From an uncultured Lachnospiraceae bacterium (lineage in GTDB: Bacteria; Bacillota; Clostridia; Lachnospirales; Lachnospiraceae): a stretch of 64,000 nt of DNA. This document shows positions 1 to 7,271 of this stretch, piece by piece. Each line of letters opens with the position of its first letter. Within the stretch, counting starts at the first letter, position 1. Made by a program: the position numbers and the translations under genes. The notes beneath the pieces were generated by a model. It was not told the DNA's origin and made no database searches. It saw only the letters and a list, made by a program, of their open reading frames with translations. The stretch is from assembly GCA_910587155.1 (NCBI GenBank), contig CAJULA010000008.1, positions 48,337 through 112,336 on the forward strand. The letters are read 5' to 3'.

Positions 1-182
1 GCGTGACACTGCCGTTTATCAGCTATGGCGGGAGCAGCGTACTCAGCACGATCGTGATGTTTTCAGTGATTCAGGGCCTGTATCTGGCAGGAGGTAAGAG
101 AAATGCCGCGGGAAAGAACGACAGAACAGAATCGCCGGACGGACAGAAAAAAAGCCGCCGCCGAAGTGATAAAGAAGCGTAA
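1..182 (+). CDS. FtsW/RodA/SpoVE family protein, C-terminal end
   Basis: Partial gene entering from the left edge; the open frame starts at base 3 and stops at 180-182. The visible residues carry the family signature PFISYGGSS followed by the last membrane helix and a basic tail (KKSRRRSDKEA). Family members are SEDS peptidoglycan glycosyltransferases that work with a cognate class B PBP. That partner is the next gene, whose start at 103 lies 80 bases inside this one, so the two are almost certainly translationally coupled. Whether this is the division, elongation or sporulation paralogue cannot be told from the fragment. Confidence 0.85.
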   Translation, partial: VTLPFISYGGSSVLSTIVMFSVIQGLYLAGGKRNAAGKNDRTESPDGQKKSRRRSDKEA

Positions 183-1587
183 CAGAGAGATCATGCAGGT
201 AACGGTTTTCTTTGTGGCGCTTTTCCTTGTGATGATGGGATATTTTACTTTTTATGCGCTGACACATGAAGAAGAACTGATGAATAACAGCTATAATAAC
301 CGCCAGCAGATACTTAGCGCCAAAAACAGGAGGGGCAGCATCTGTGCCAGAGACGGGGAAGTGCTGGCCATGACGCAGGAAGACGCCGCGGGCAGTGAAA
401 AGCGGATCTATCCGTATGACAATCTTTTTGCCCATGTGGTGGGATATGCGGATAAAGGAAGGGCCGGACTGGAAGCCCAGGCCAATTATTATCTGATCAG
501 ATCCAGTATCCCGGTGACAGATAAATTCAAAGACGGAAGCAGCGGTGCGAAAAATCCGGGAGATAATGTGTATACCACGCTGGATGTCGGACTGCAGCAG
601 GCTGCCGACCGGGCACTCGGCGTCTATAAAGGGACAATTATTGCCATGGATCCGACCAGCGGTGAGATATTGGCCATGGTGTCGAGGCCCGATTTTGATC
701 CCAACCGGATTGCGGAGCAGTGGGATGATATCCTGCAGGATGAAGAGAACGGGACACTGCTGAACCGGGCCACTCAGGGGCTGTATCCGCCCGGCTCCAC
801 GTTTAAGATTATCACAGCCCTGGAATATATCAGAGAACATCCTGACAGCTGGCAGAATTATCGTTATCAATGCAGCGGCAGCCTGCGGGAAGGAGAGGAT
901 GTGATCAATTGTTACCATGGGGCGAAGCATGGAAGTGTGGATCTGGAAAAATCTTTTGCCAAATCCTGCAATACTTCCTTCGCCAGTATGGGAATGGAAT
1001 TTGACAGGGAAAAATTCCAGGAGACGTTAAGCAGCCTTCTGTTCAATCAGGAACTTCCGCTTGACTGTCTGTATAATCAGAGCAAACTGGAAATTCTGGA
1101 GGATGACGGACGGGGTGAGATGATGCAGAATGCCATTGGCCAGGGGCGCACACAGATGACGCCCATCCATCTGGCCATGATCACGTCGGCCGTGGCCAAT
1201 GACGGGGTACTGATGAAGCCTTACCTGATCGAACGGGTGGAGAGTGCGCAGGGGGCGGTCATCAAGAGATTCGCCGCGGAGGAGTATGGGGAACTGATAA
1301 GCGGCGAGGAAGCCGCCGTGCTGAAAGAATATATGACGGCAGTCGTGGAGGAGGGAACAGGGAGCAAACTGTCCGGCCTGTCATATACGGCGGCAGGCAA
1401 GACCGGGTCCGCGGAGTATGGGACGAAAAAAGGAGAGAGCCATGCCTGGTTTACCGGATTTGCGCCGGTGGAGGACCCGGCACTGGTGGTAACGGTAATC
1501 ATCGAGGGCGCCGGATCCGGCGGGGATTACGCCGTACCGGTGGCACGCAGGGTATTTGACGCTTACCTGGCCGGAGAGACGGAATAA
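103..1587 (+). CDS. class B penicillin-binding protein (transpeptidase)
   Basis: 494 residues. A basic cytoplasmic N-terminus is followed by one membrane anchor (about residues 31-52) and a transpeptidase domain. The three active-site motifs are clear: S232-T-F-K235, S288-C-N290 and K433-T434-G435. It crosslinks peptidoglycan peptides on the outer face of the membrane. It is short for a class B enzyme and lacks PASTA repeats, resembling the PbpA type encoded beside rodA/ftsW. The start ATG follows the GGAGG within the FtsW gene and overlaps that gene by 80 bases. A SEDS-bPBP pair is the obvious functional unit; which growth phase it serves is unknown. Confidence 0.92.
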   Translation: MPRERTTEQNRRTDRKKAAAEVIKKRNREIMQVTVFFVALFLVMMGYFTFYALTHEEELMNNSYNNRQQILSAKNRRGSICARDGEVLAMTQEDAAGSEKRIYPYDNLFAHVVGYADKGRAGLEAQANYYLIRSSIPVTDKFKDGSSGAKNPGDNVYTTLDVGLQQAADRALGVYKGTIIAMDPTSGEILAMVSRPDFDPNRIAEQWDDILQDEENGTLLNRATQGLYPPGSTFKIITALEYIREHPDSWQNYRYQCSGSLREGEDVINCYHGAKHGSVDLEKSFAKSCNTSFASMGMEFDREKFQETLSSLLFNQELPLDCLYNQSKLEILEDDGRGEMMQNAIGQGRTQMTPIHLAMITSAVANDGVLMKPYLIERVESAQGAVIKRFAAEEYGELISGEEAAVLKEYMTAVVEEGTGSKLSGLSYTAAGKTGSAEYGTKKGESHAWFTGFAPVEDPALVVTVIIEGAGSGGDYAVPVARRVFDAYLAGETE

Positions 1588-1592
1588 AAGAA

Positions 1593-1621
1593 TTGCTTAA
1601 TGGGACAAGATAGGATATACT
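1593..1621 (+). promoter_or_regulatory. candidate sigma-A promoter for the Nudix gene
   Basis: TTGCTT at 1593-1598 and TATACT at 1616-1621 are separated by 17 bases, just after the PBP stop codon. An 11-base dyad (GTCAG-A-CTGAC, 1632-1642) lies just downstream, roughly where transcription would begin. Predicted by eye only. Confidence 0.55.
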
Positions 1622-1666
1622 GTTATAGATAGTCAGACTGACACACCAGAGCAGGAGGAATTGCAC

Positions 1667-2119
1667 ATGATTGAAGCAACGAGCTGTGGCGGTGTGGTTA
1701 TATTCCGGGGGAAGATTCTGCTTTTGTATAAGAATTACAAAAATAAATACGAAGGCTGGGTTTTGCCCAAGGGAACTGTAGAACCGGGAGAAGAGTTTAA
1801 AGATACCGCACTGCGGGAGGTGCTGGAAGAATCCGGGGCCAGAGCATCCGTCATTAAATATGTGGGAAAGAGCGATTATACCTTCAATGTGCCGGATGAT
1901 ACGGTGGAAAAAGAAGTGCACTGGTATCTGATGATGGCTGACAGCTATTACAGCAAACCACAACGCGAAGAATATTTTGAGGATTCAGGATATTATAAGT
2001 TTCATGAAGCATATCATCTGTTACGATTTGCCAATGAGAAGCAGATATTGGAAAAGGCTTATCATGAGTATCTGGAGCTGAAGAAGAACAATTTATGGGG
2101 AAACCGGAAATATTATTAA
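1667..2119 (+). CDS. Nudix hydrolase
   Basis: 150 residues. The Nudix box is complete: G at the start of GTVEPGEE, then REVLEESGA, fitting GX5EX7REUXEEXGU. It probably hydrolyses a nucleoside diphosphate derivative; the compact form resembles dinucleoside polyphosphate hydrolases, but the substrate cannot be read from sequence. The ATG at 1667 is preferred over an in-frame TTG at 1661 because AGGAGG (1653-1658) sits 8 bases before it. It has its own likely promoter and is followed closely by a small unknown gene. Confidence 0.85.
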   Translation: MIEATSCGGVVIFRGKILLLYKNYKNKYEGWVLPKGTVEPGEEFKDTALREVLEESGARASVIKYVGKSDYTFNVPDDTVEKEVHWYLMMADSYYSKPQREEYFEDSGYYKFHEAYHLLRFANEKQILEKAYHEYLELKKNNLWGNRKYY

Positions 2120-2133
2120 GGCGCGCAAACAGA

Positions 2134-2472
2134 ATGAGATTTTACAGAGAACTGTATGTGGGGGATTCCATACACCATGCCGGTCGGGTCAAATGGAAGC
2201 TGCGGCATCATGCGGGACAGCTGCGGGTTTTTGTCATTGTGCTGGCGGGAGGATGTGATCAGCTGGAGATTATCCACTGTGCCATCCTTAAGCAGAAGTA
2301 CTACCGGCGCCGTCCGCTTTTCGTGGTGGGAATCGCGGGCGGCTATACGGAAGCCCTTTTACTCGTTCAGAAGATGGTCTCCGATATTTACGGAAAGACA
2401 GGCGGCTGTGAACTAAAGCAATATTTTTTGAAGGATTGGAACGGACAGACCAAAACCAGTGCCGACAGGTGA
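2134..2472 (+). CDS. conserved-looking hypothetical protein
   Basis: 112 residues from the ATG at 2134; an earlier in-frame ATG at 2095 would overlap the Nudix gene. I do not recognise a family. The N-terminal half is basic and aromatic, the middle is hydrophobic (VFVIVLAGG and PLFVVGIAGG), and no catalytic motif is evident. The Shine-Dalgarno sequence is weak. It lies between the Nudix gene and the DUF2953 gene on the same strand and its end overlaps the longer possible start of the next gene, so it is likely part of the same transcript. Confidence 0.5.
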   Translation: MRFYRELYVGDSIHHAGRVKWKLRHHAGQLRVFVIVLAGGCDQLEIIHCAILKQKYYRRRPLFVVGIAGGYTEALLLVQKMVSDIYGKTGGCELKQYFLKDWNGQTKTSADR

Positions 2473-2521
2473 CTGGCTGACTGTCCGTCATGTGAGTTTC
2501 GGTGAGAGCGCAGAGGAATTT

Positions 2522-3613
2522 ATGCTGTATATACTTGGAATGACTGGAAAATGGATCGGGATCATACTGCTTTGTATCCTGATACTGCTGGCGGCACTGC
2601 TGTTGGCGGTACTGTTTGTTCCCATCCGTTATCATCTGTCTGCGGTCAGGGAAGAAAACGGCCCGCCGCAGGGAAAAGTAAGAGTGTACTGGCTGTTTTC
2701 ACTGGTGTCGGCGTCTGCCGCCTGGGAGGGCGGATTGAAGTATGGGCTGCGGCTATGCGGATTCCCTGTCTATGGGAATCTGAAAAGCGGCAAAGGGAAA
2801 GCCGGGGCCGGGAAAAAAGCGGCCGGGAAAGAACGGCGCAGGAGCCGGAAGAAAAAGCATCCCCCAAAGACATCGACACCGGAAGAAGAAACAGAAAAAA
2901 AAGTGACAGTGGATTCGCCGGTGCAGGAGCGGCGCCCGGAAGAGGCATCCGGATACAGGCAAAAGGACGACCCGCTGCAGCCGGGCAGAGAGACAAACGG
3001 GGATACGGCAGAAGCCGCGGCGCCGCAGCCGCGAGGCGAAGCGGAGACGGTGTCCGGGCCGGAAGATACTGACAGAAAAAAAGAAAAGGAAAAGCGCAAA
3101 AAGCCCGGGTTCAGAGTGCGATTGTCGGAATTTTGGCAGAAAATACTGTCCTTTTTGCGTATGCTGGGCAGACTGATTGCGAACCTGTTGGCGCTGCCTG
3201 AACGGCTGCGGAAAAAGGCGGAGGATCTGAAAGAAAAAGCGGATCGGTATGTAACGTTTTTGCAGAGCGAAGAGTTTGTGCAGGCAGTGGCCGTATGCAA
3301 AAAACAGCTGTTATTTCTGGTAAGGAGCATAAAACCCCGAAAAATACGGGCGGATATCCGCTTTGGATTTTCAGATCCGGCGACGACAGGGCAGATTCTT
3401 GCGTTTGTGGGAATGATATATCCGCTGCTTGGAAAAACTGTTATTCTGAGGCCGGATTTTGAAGAGGCGCTCTGCTGCGGAAAGATCACGGTGAAAGGCA
3501 GAATTTTCCTGTTTGATCTGCTCAGAATCGCATGGATATTGTATTTCAATAAAAATATAAAACGATTGATCCGTATGTGGAAGAAGGAGGAAGCATTGCA
3601 TGATGGACAATAA
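2522..3613 (+). CDS. DUF2953 (YtfI-like) membrane protein
   Basis: 363 residues from ATG 2522 (GAGGAA just upstream); a GTG start at 2459 in the same frame is possible. A strong membrane segment occupies about residues 9-32, followed by a short beta-type region. A long charged, low-complexity stretch (about residues 90-205, rich in Lys, Arg, Glu, Pro) then leads to the conserved C-terminal part with DIRFGFSDPATTGQ, typical of DUF2953. In Bacillus subtilis the homologous ytfI sits beside ytfJ (gerW), and here the same partner starts 14 bases before this stop. Known for association with sporulation genes; molecular role unknown. The central linker is unusually long. Confidence 0.75.
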   Translation: MLYILGMTGKWIGIILLCILILLAALLLAVLFVPIRYHLSAVREENGPPQGKVRVYWLFSLVSASAAWEGGLKYGLRLCGFPVYGNLKSGKGKAGAGKKAAGKERRRSRKKKHPPKTSTPEEETEKKVTVDSPVQERRPEEASGYRQKDDPLQPGRETNGDTAEAAAPQPRGEAETVSGPEDTDRKKEKEKRKKPGFRVRLSEFWQKILSFLRMLGRLIANLLALPERLRKKAEDLKEKADRYVTFLQSEEFVQAVAVCKKQLLFLVRSIKPRKIRADIRFGFSDPATTGQILAFVGMIYPLLGKTVILRPDFEEALCCGKITVKGRIFLFDLLRIAWILYFNKNIKRLIRMWKKEEALHDGQ

Positions 3614-3992
3614 TTTTTCAGGAGTTGTGGATTCTCTGCTGAAAGGCATGGACAGTGTATTATCCACCAAGACCGTAGTGGGGGAAGCCACGAAAATCGG
3701 AGATACCATTATTCTGCCTCTGGTGGATGTGACGTTTGGTGTGGGCGCAGGCGCCTCCAAGGGCGATAAAAAGAATGGCGGTATGGGTGGTATGTCCGGA
3801 AAGATGACACCGTCCGCCGTGCTGGTGATCAAAAACGGCCAGACAAAACTGGTCAATGTGAAGAATCAGGATACGGTAACAAAGATCCTGGATATGATAC
3901 CGGATCTCGTGGAGCGTTTTACCACGAAAAAAGAAGATATGCCTGCGGACGCGGAAGCGGTGGAGATCGCCTTTCCGGAGGAAAAAGAGTAA
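3600..3992 (+). CDS. gerW: GerW family sporulation protein (YtfJ)
   Basis: 130 residues. The sequence matches the GerW/YtfJ family along its length: an N-terminal helix, the GEATKIGDTIILPLVDV block, the Gly-rich stretch GVGAGASKGD, and the SAVLVIKNG block. GerW is found in Firmicute spores and affects germination in B. subtilis. AAGGAGG lies about 9 bases before the first of two adjacent ATGs (3600, 3603). It overlaps the DUF2953 gene by 14 bases, preserving the ytfI-ytfJ order of Bacillus, which supports spore-forming ancestry. Confidence 0.9.
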   Translation: MMDNNFSGVVDSLLKGMDSVLSTKTVVGEATKIGDTIILPLVDVTFGVGAGASKGDKKNGGMGGMSGKMTPSAVLVIKNGQTKLVNVKNQDTVTKILDMIPDLVERFTTKKEDMPADAEAVEIAFPEEKE

Positions 3993-4042
3993 CCATCAGC
4001 CCGGGAACGTCATAAGATAACTGATAAGAAGCAGTGAAATGA

Positions 4043-4192
4043 ATGTCTGTTATGAAAAAGCTGATTGGATTTGCGTCAATCTGTATCGCTGTCGGGATGC
4101 TGCTGATGCTTCTGCTCGGCAGCCGCTTTACCGGCCTTGTATTAATGGGTGTCTTTGCGTTGATGGGCTATGTGGCCGTATTTTGTGAATGA
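4043..4192 (+). CDS. small two-helix membrane protein
   Basis: A 49-codon reading frame between gerW and the coiled-coil gene. The predicted peptide begins MSVMKKLIGF and has two hydrophobic stretches (about residues 7-26 and 30-47) separated by GSRFTG, which looks like a real membrane hairpin. An internal ATG at 4052 could also be the start; no strong Shine-Dalgarno is seen for either. Function unknown; its position suggests co-expression with gerW. Confidence 0.5.
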   Translation: MSVMKKLIGFASICIAVGMLLMLLLGSRFTGLVLMGVFALMGYVAVFCE

Positions 4193-4198
4193 GACGTA

Positions 4199-4855
4199 AT
4201 GTGGCAATTGCAGGAGTTGAGGGTTTTGCGTACAATGAGGGAAAGGGAAACCATGGAGTCCGGGCATCTGGAAGCGCCCGGCAGACAGTTAGAGGAAGTG
4301 CAGGAGAAGGAAGAAAAGGAGAAACAGGAAGAGGGGCTGCGGACCCTGGAGGGGAAAGAATCGCAGGAAGCATGGGCTGCACTGGAGCGGGAGAGGGAGC
4401 TGCTGACAAAGCAGCAGGAACGGCTCAGGCAGGAGCGGGAGCGGTTTTATGAAGAGATGCGGGAAATGCAGACCCGGATGGACAACGAAAGAAGGCGGAT
4501 GGAAGAAGCCGGTAAGACTCTGAAAAAGGACGAGCTCTTTTTTCAGCAGAAAATGGAAATTTTAAAGGGAGGCTTCGCGCAGTTGGCTCAGGACCGCAAG
4601 GCGCTGGAGAGGGATAAGATACTGCTGGAAGCAAAGCTGGAAGAGCGGCGCAGCAGTCAGTGCGGCGCAGGGTATGACGGGGTGCGGCTTTTTTTCAGTG
4701 GTGTCAGCAATCCGCTCACACTGAAGAAACGTCATCGGGATCTGGTCAAGATATTCCATCCGGACAACCTCTGCGGCGATACGAAACTGCTGCAGCAGAT
4801 TAACCGCATGTATGAAACGATGCTGGAAGAAGTGGGATGGAAAAAAAAGGCATAA
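4199..4855 (+). CDS. coiled-coil protein with C-terminal J-like domain
   Basis: 218 residues from ATG 4199. The first two thirds are a highly charged coiled coil rich in Glu, Arg, Gln and Lys. The last ~60 residues resemble a J domain: a helix, then RHRDLVKIF, H187-P188-D189, then a helix with QINRMYE. The HPD tripeptide needed to stimulate Hsp70 ATPase is intact. J domains are usually N-terminal, so this layout suggests a tethered co-chaperone. ATG 4253, preceded by GGGAAAGGGA, is an equally good start and would shorten the coil. The stop codon lies inside the terminator hairpin shared with rpmB. Confidence 0.6.
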   Translation: MWQLQELRVLRTMRERETMESGHLEAPGRQLEEVQEKEEKEKQEEGLRTLEGKESQEAWAALERERELLTKQQERLRQERERFYEEMREMQTRMDNERRRMEEAGKTLKKDELFFQQKMEILKGGFAQLAQDRKALERDKILLEAKLEERRSSQCGAGYDGVRLFFSGVSNPLTLKKRHRDLVKIFHPDNLCGDTKLLQQINRMYETMLEEVGWKKKA

Positions 4856-4880
4856 GGGAAATCCCCTTATGCTCTTTCTA
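4842..4880. terminator. bidirectional rho-independent terminator
   Basis: A 9-bp stem (GCATAAGGG 4850-4858 with CCCTTATGC 4864-4872) has a run of eight A on its left and T-rich sequence on its right, so it can end transcription in both directions. The stop codon of the + strand gene (4853-4855) and of rpmB on the - strand (4867-4869) both lie within the stems. Confidence 0.8.
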
Positions 4881-5052
4881 CTTTGTTGGACTTTAAACAT
4901 CCGGTACAAATGTGCATTCTCTTCACTGTGCCGTTTATGTTGCATTTTACTCGCTTGATGTTGGATTTCCAAATACGATTGGAACGTCTATGAGAATGGC
5001 TTACATTGTTTCCAAAATGAACGCCTTTGCCACAAATTTCACATTTAGCCAT
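4867..5052 (-). CDS. rpmB: 50S ribosomal protein L28
   Basis: 61 residues beginning MAKCEICGKG, the standard L28 N-terminus. Cys4, Cys7, Cys49 and Cys52 form two CxxC knuckles, marking the zinc-binding form. The start is the ATG at 5052, preceded on the minus strand by GGAGGT; longer readings upstream are not L28-like. It diverges from the asp23-like gene, the rpmB-yloU-yloV neighbourhood seen in Firmicutes. A promoter is visible at 5128-5156, leaving a leader of about 70 bases containing a GAGCG/CGCTC hairpin. Confidence 0.95.
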   Translation of the reverse strand: MAKCEICGKGVHFGNNVSHSHRRSNRIWKSNIKRVKCNINGTVKRMHICTGCLKSNKVERA

Positions 5053-5127
5053 CTTTGCACCTCCTATGCGATATAGTCTGTTGTACCATCTTACGGATGA
5101 GCGATGGGAAACGCTCACAACATTGAA

Positions 5128-5156
5128 ATTTTAGCATATTTGGTATTGAAATGCAA
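5128..5156 (-). promoter_or_regulatory. rpmB promoter
   Basis: On the minus strand TTGCAT (5156-5151) and TAAAAT (5133-5128) are separated by 17 bases, with a TGC extended -10 element directly before TAAAAT. It points toward rpmB. Its -35 box touches that of the divergent promoter at base 5151. Confidence 0.7.
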
Positions 5157-5174
5157 GTATAAATATCTTAAAAT
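5146..5174 (+). promoter_or_regulatory. promoter for the asp23-fakA operon
   Basis: TTGAAA (5146-5151) and TAAAAT (5169-5174) are 17 bases apart and point toward the Asp23-family gene, giving a leader of roughly 28 bases. The -35 box shares base 5151 with the -35 box of the rpmB promoter, so simultaneous occupancy may be limited. Confidence 0.65.
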
Positions 5175-5208
5175 TATGGAAAGAATGAACTTAGGAGGTT
5201 GATGCCCC

Positions 5209-5571
5209 ATGAAAAGGACTTCGATGAATACCCGGATGGGAACAATTCTGATTGATAATGAAGTGATTGCCCAGTATGCGGGCTCGGTGGCGGTGGAATG
5301 CTTCGGCATCGTGGGAATGGCGTCCGTCAATGTCAAAGACGGCATTGTAAAGCTGCTGAAAAAAGACAGCATCACACACGGAATCGCCGTGACCGTCGGC
5401 GCGGATCACAGGCTGACGCTGGATTTCCATGTGATCGTATCCTATGGCGTGAGTATACTGACGGTAGCGGACAACCTGACAGACAGTGTCAGATACAAGG
5501 TGGAAGAATTTACAGGACTTGAGATAGAAAAAATTAATATCTATGTGGAAGGAGTCCGGGTAATTGACTGA
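5209..5571 (+). CDS. Asp23/Gls24 family envelope stress protein (YloU-like)
   Basis: 120 residues of the Asp23/DUF322 family: N-terminal MGTILIDNEVIAQYAG, central GIVGMASV, and C-terminal VNIYV-type strand (here INIYVEGVRV). Family members are small cytoplasmic or membrane-associated proteins whose exact role is unclear. AGGAGG sits about 10 bases before the ATG. The order rpmB (divergent), yloU, yloV is conserved across Firmicutes. Its stop overlaps the upstream end of the fakA frame, suggesting coupling. Confidence 0.88.
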   Translation: MKRTSMNTRMGTILIDNEVIAQYAGSVAVECFGIVGMASVNVKDGIVKLLKKDSITHGIAVTVGADHRLTLDFHVIVSYGVSILTVADNLTDSVRYKVEEFTGLEIEKINIYVEGVRVID

Positions 5572-5581
5572 TAAGGAGGAA

Positions 5582-7234
5582 ATGCCAGTGGTTTGTAATG
5601 AGATCGGAGCCGGGATGATCGCGAAGATGTTTCTGGCCGGCGCCCGCAGTCTGGAGGCAAAAAAAGAATGGATCAATGAACTGAATGTGTTCCCGGTGCC
5701 GGACGGAGATACCGGTACGAATATGACAATGACCGTCCTTTCGGCAGCCCGGGAAGTGGCGGCTCTGAAAGACCCTGATATGAAGGAGCTTTCAAGAGCG
5801 ATTGCTTCCGGCTCGCTCAGGGGGGCACGGGGAAATTCAGGCGTGATCCTGTCGCAGCTCTTCAGGGGCTTTACCAAAGGAATCGAAGGATATACGAGGA
5901 TAACGGTGCCGGTATTTGCGGATGCCTTTACCAAGGCGGTGGAGACGGCCTATAAAGCGGTTATGAAACCAAAGGAAGGGACGATTCTTACCGTGGCCCG
6001 CAGCGGCGCCGAGCGGGCGGCACAGCTCAGCGAAGAGGGCGAAGAAAATCTGGAAGTTTTTTTCCGGGAGATTTTGGAGCATATGGAGTATACGCTCAAT
6101 CAGACACCGGAAATCCTGCCGGTACTGGCGCAGGCAGGTGTGGTTGATTCGGGCGGGCAGGGGCTGCTGGAGGTATTGAAGGGCGCTGTTGACGCTTTTC
6201 TGGGCAAAGAGACGGATTACGCGCCGATTCTGCCTGTCTCTGCGAATGACCGGGAAGAAATGCCCGCTGTCGCGGAAACCGCGGAAATACGGTTTGGTTA
6301 CTGCACGGAATTTATTATCATGACAGAGCGGCCGGTAGAGAGAAGAAGGGAAGAGGCTCTGAAGACGTATCTGGAATCCATAGGGGATTCTCTTATCGTC
6401 GTGGCGGATGAAGAGGTCATTAAGGTACATGTACATACCAATGACCCGGGTCTGGCTATTCAGAAAGCGCTGACATACGGCCAGCTTTCCCATATGAAAA
6501 TAGATAATATGCGTCTGGAGCATCAGGAAAAGCTGTTTAGGCAGGCGGAAAAGCCGCCGGAGGAAAAGCCGCACAAGGCGATGGGCTTTGTCGCCGTATG
6601 CGCAGGGGAAGGCCTGTGCCGGATCTTTCGTGAACTGGGCGCCGATGAGATCATAGAAGGCGGACAGACAATGAACCCGAGCACGGAAGATATGCTGCAG
6701 GCCATCCGGGCGGTTGCGGCAGACACGGTTTTTATCCTCCCCAACAATAAAAATGTGGTGATGGCGGCGCAGCAGGCCAGGGATATGACCGATGACAAAA
6801 AGGTGATCGTGATGCCCTGTCACAGCGTACCCCAGGGTATCACTGCCATCGTCAGCTATGTACCGGAGCTGTCCGCGGAGGAGAATGAAAGTTCCATGCT
6901 GGAAGAAATCGGCCATGTGAAAACCGGACAGATCACCTATGCGGTCAGAGATACTTCCGTAAACGGCAGAGAGATCCGCCAGGGAGACTACATGGGGATC
7001 GACGATACGGGAATTGTGGCTGTCAGCAGTCATCTGGAGCGGGCAGTGCTGGAAACCGTGGGGGTGATGGCAGATGACGGGACGGAACTGCTCAGTATCT
7101 ATTACGGAAAGGAAGTAAAAGCGGAGGACGCTGAGGCGGTAAAAGAGAAGATAGAGAGGAAATATCCGAAGCTGGATATCGAACTTCAGGACGGCGGTCA
7201 GCCTGTCTACTATTATCTGCTCTCCGCAGAGTAG
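5582..7234 (+). CDS. fakA: fatty acid kinase catalytic subunit FakA (DAK2 domain, YloV)
   Basis: About 550 residues. The N-terminal DAK2/DhaL kinase domain carries the nucleotide-metal motif D41-G-D43-T-G-T-N47 and GARGNSGVILSQ. The middle and C-terminal parts match the FakA family (for example VVDSGGQGLLEVLKG). FakA phosphorylates fatty acids presented by a FakB (DegV family) partner so that they can enter phospholipid synthesis. A DegV protein is encoded at 17164. Start choice is open: ATG 5582 is only 2 bases from AGGAGG (5574-5579), while GTG 5588 has ideal spacing. Confidence 0.88.
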   Translation: MPVVCNEIGAGMIAKMFLAGARSLEAKKEWINELNVFPVPDGDTGTNMTMTVLSAAREVAALKDPDMKELSRAIASGSLRGARGNSGVILSQLFRGFTKGIEGYTRITVPVFADAFTKAVETAYKAVMKPKEGTILTVARSGAERAAQLSEEGEENLEVFFREILEHMEYTLNQTPEILPVLAQAGVVDSGGQGLLEVLKGAVDAFLGKETDYAPILPVSANDREEMPAVAETAEIRFGYCTEFIIMTERPVERRREEALKTYLESIGDSLIVVADEEVIKVHVHTNDPGLAIQKALTYGQLSHMKIDNMRLEHQEKLFRQAEKPPEEKPHKAMGFVAVCAGEGLCRIFRELGADEIIEGGQTMNPSTEDMLQAIRAVAADTVFILPNNKNVVMAAQQARDMTDDKKVIVMPCHSVPQGITAIVSYVPELSAEENESSMLEEIGHVKTGQITYAVRDTSVNGREIRQGDYMGIDDTGIVAVSSHLERAVLETVGVMADDGTELLSIYYGKEVKAEDAEAVKEKIERKYPKLDIELQDGGQPVYYYLLSAE

Positions 7235-7271
7235 GATGTTTTTTTCGGCGGTTTTGCGGACCTTCGCCCTG

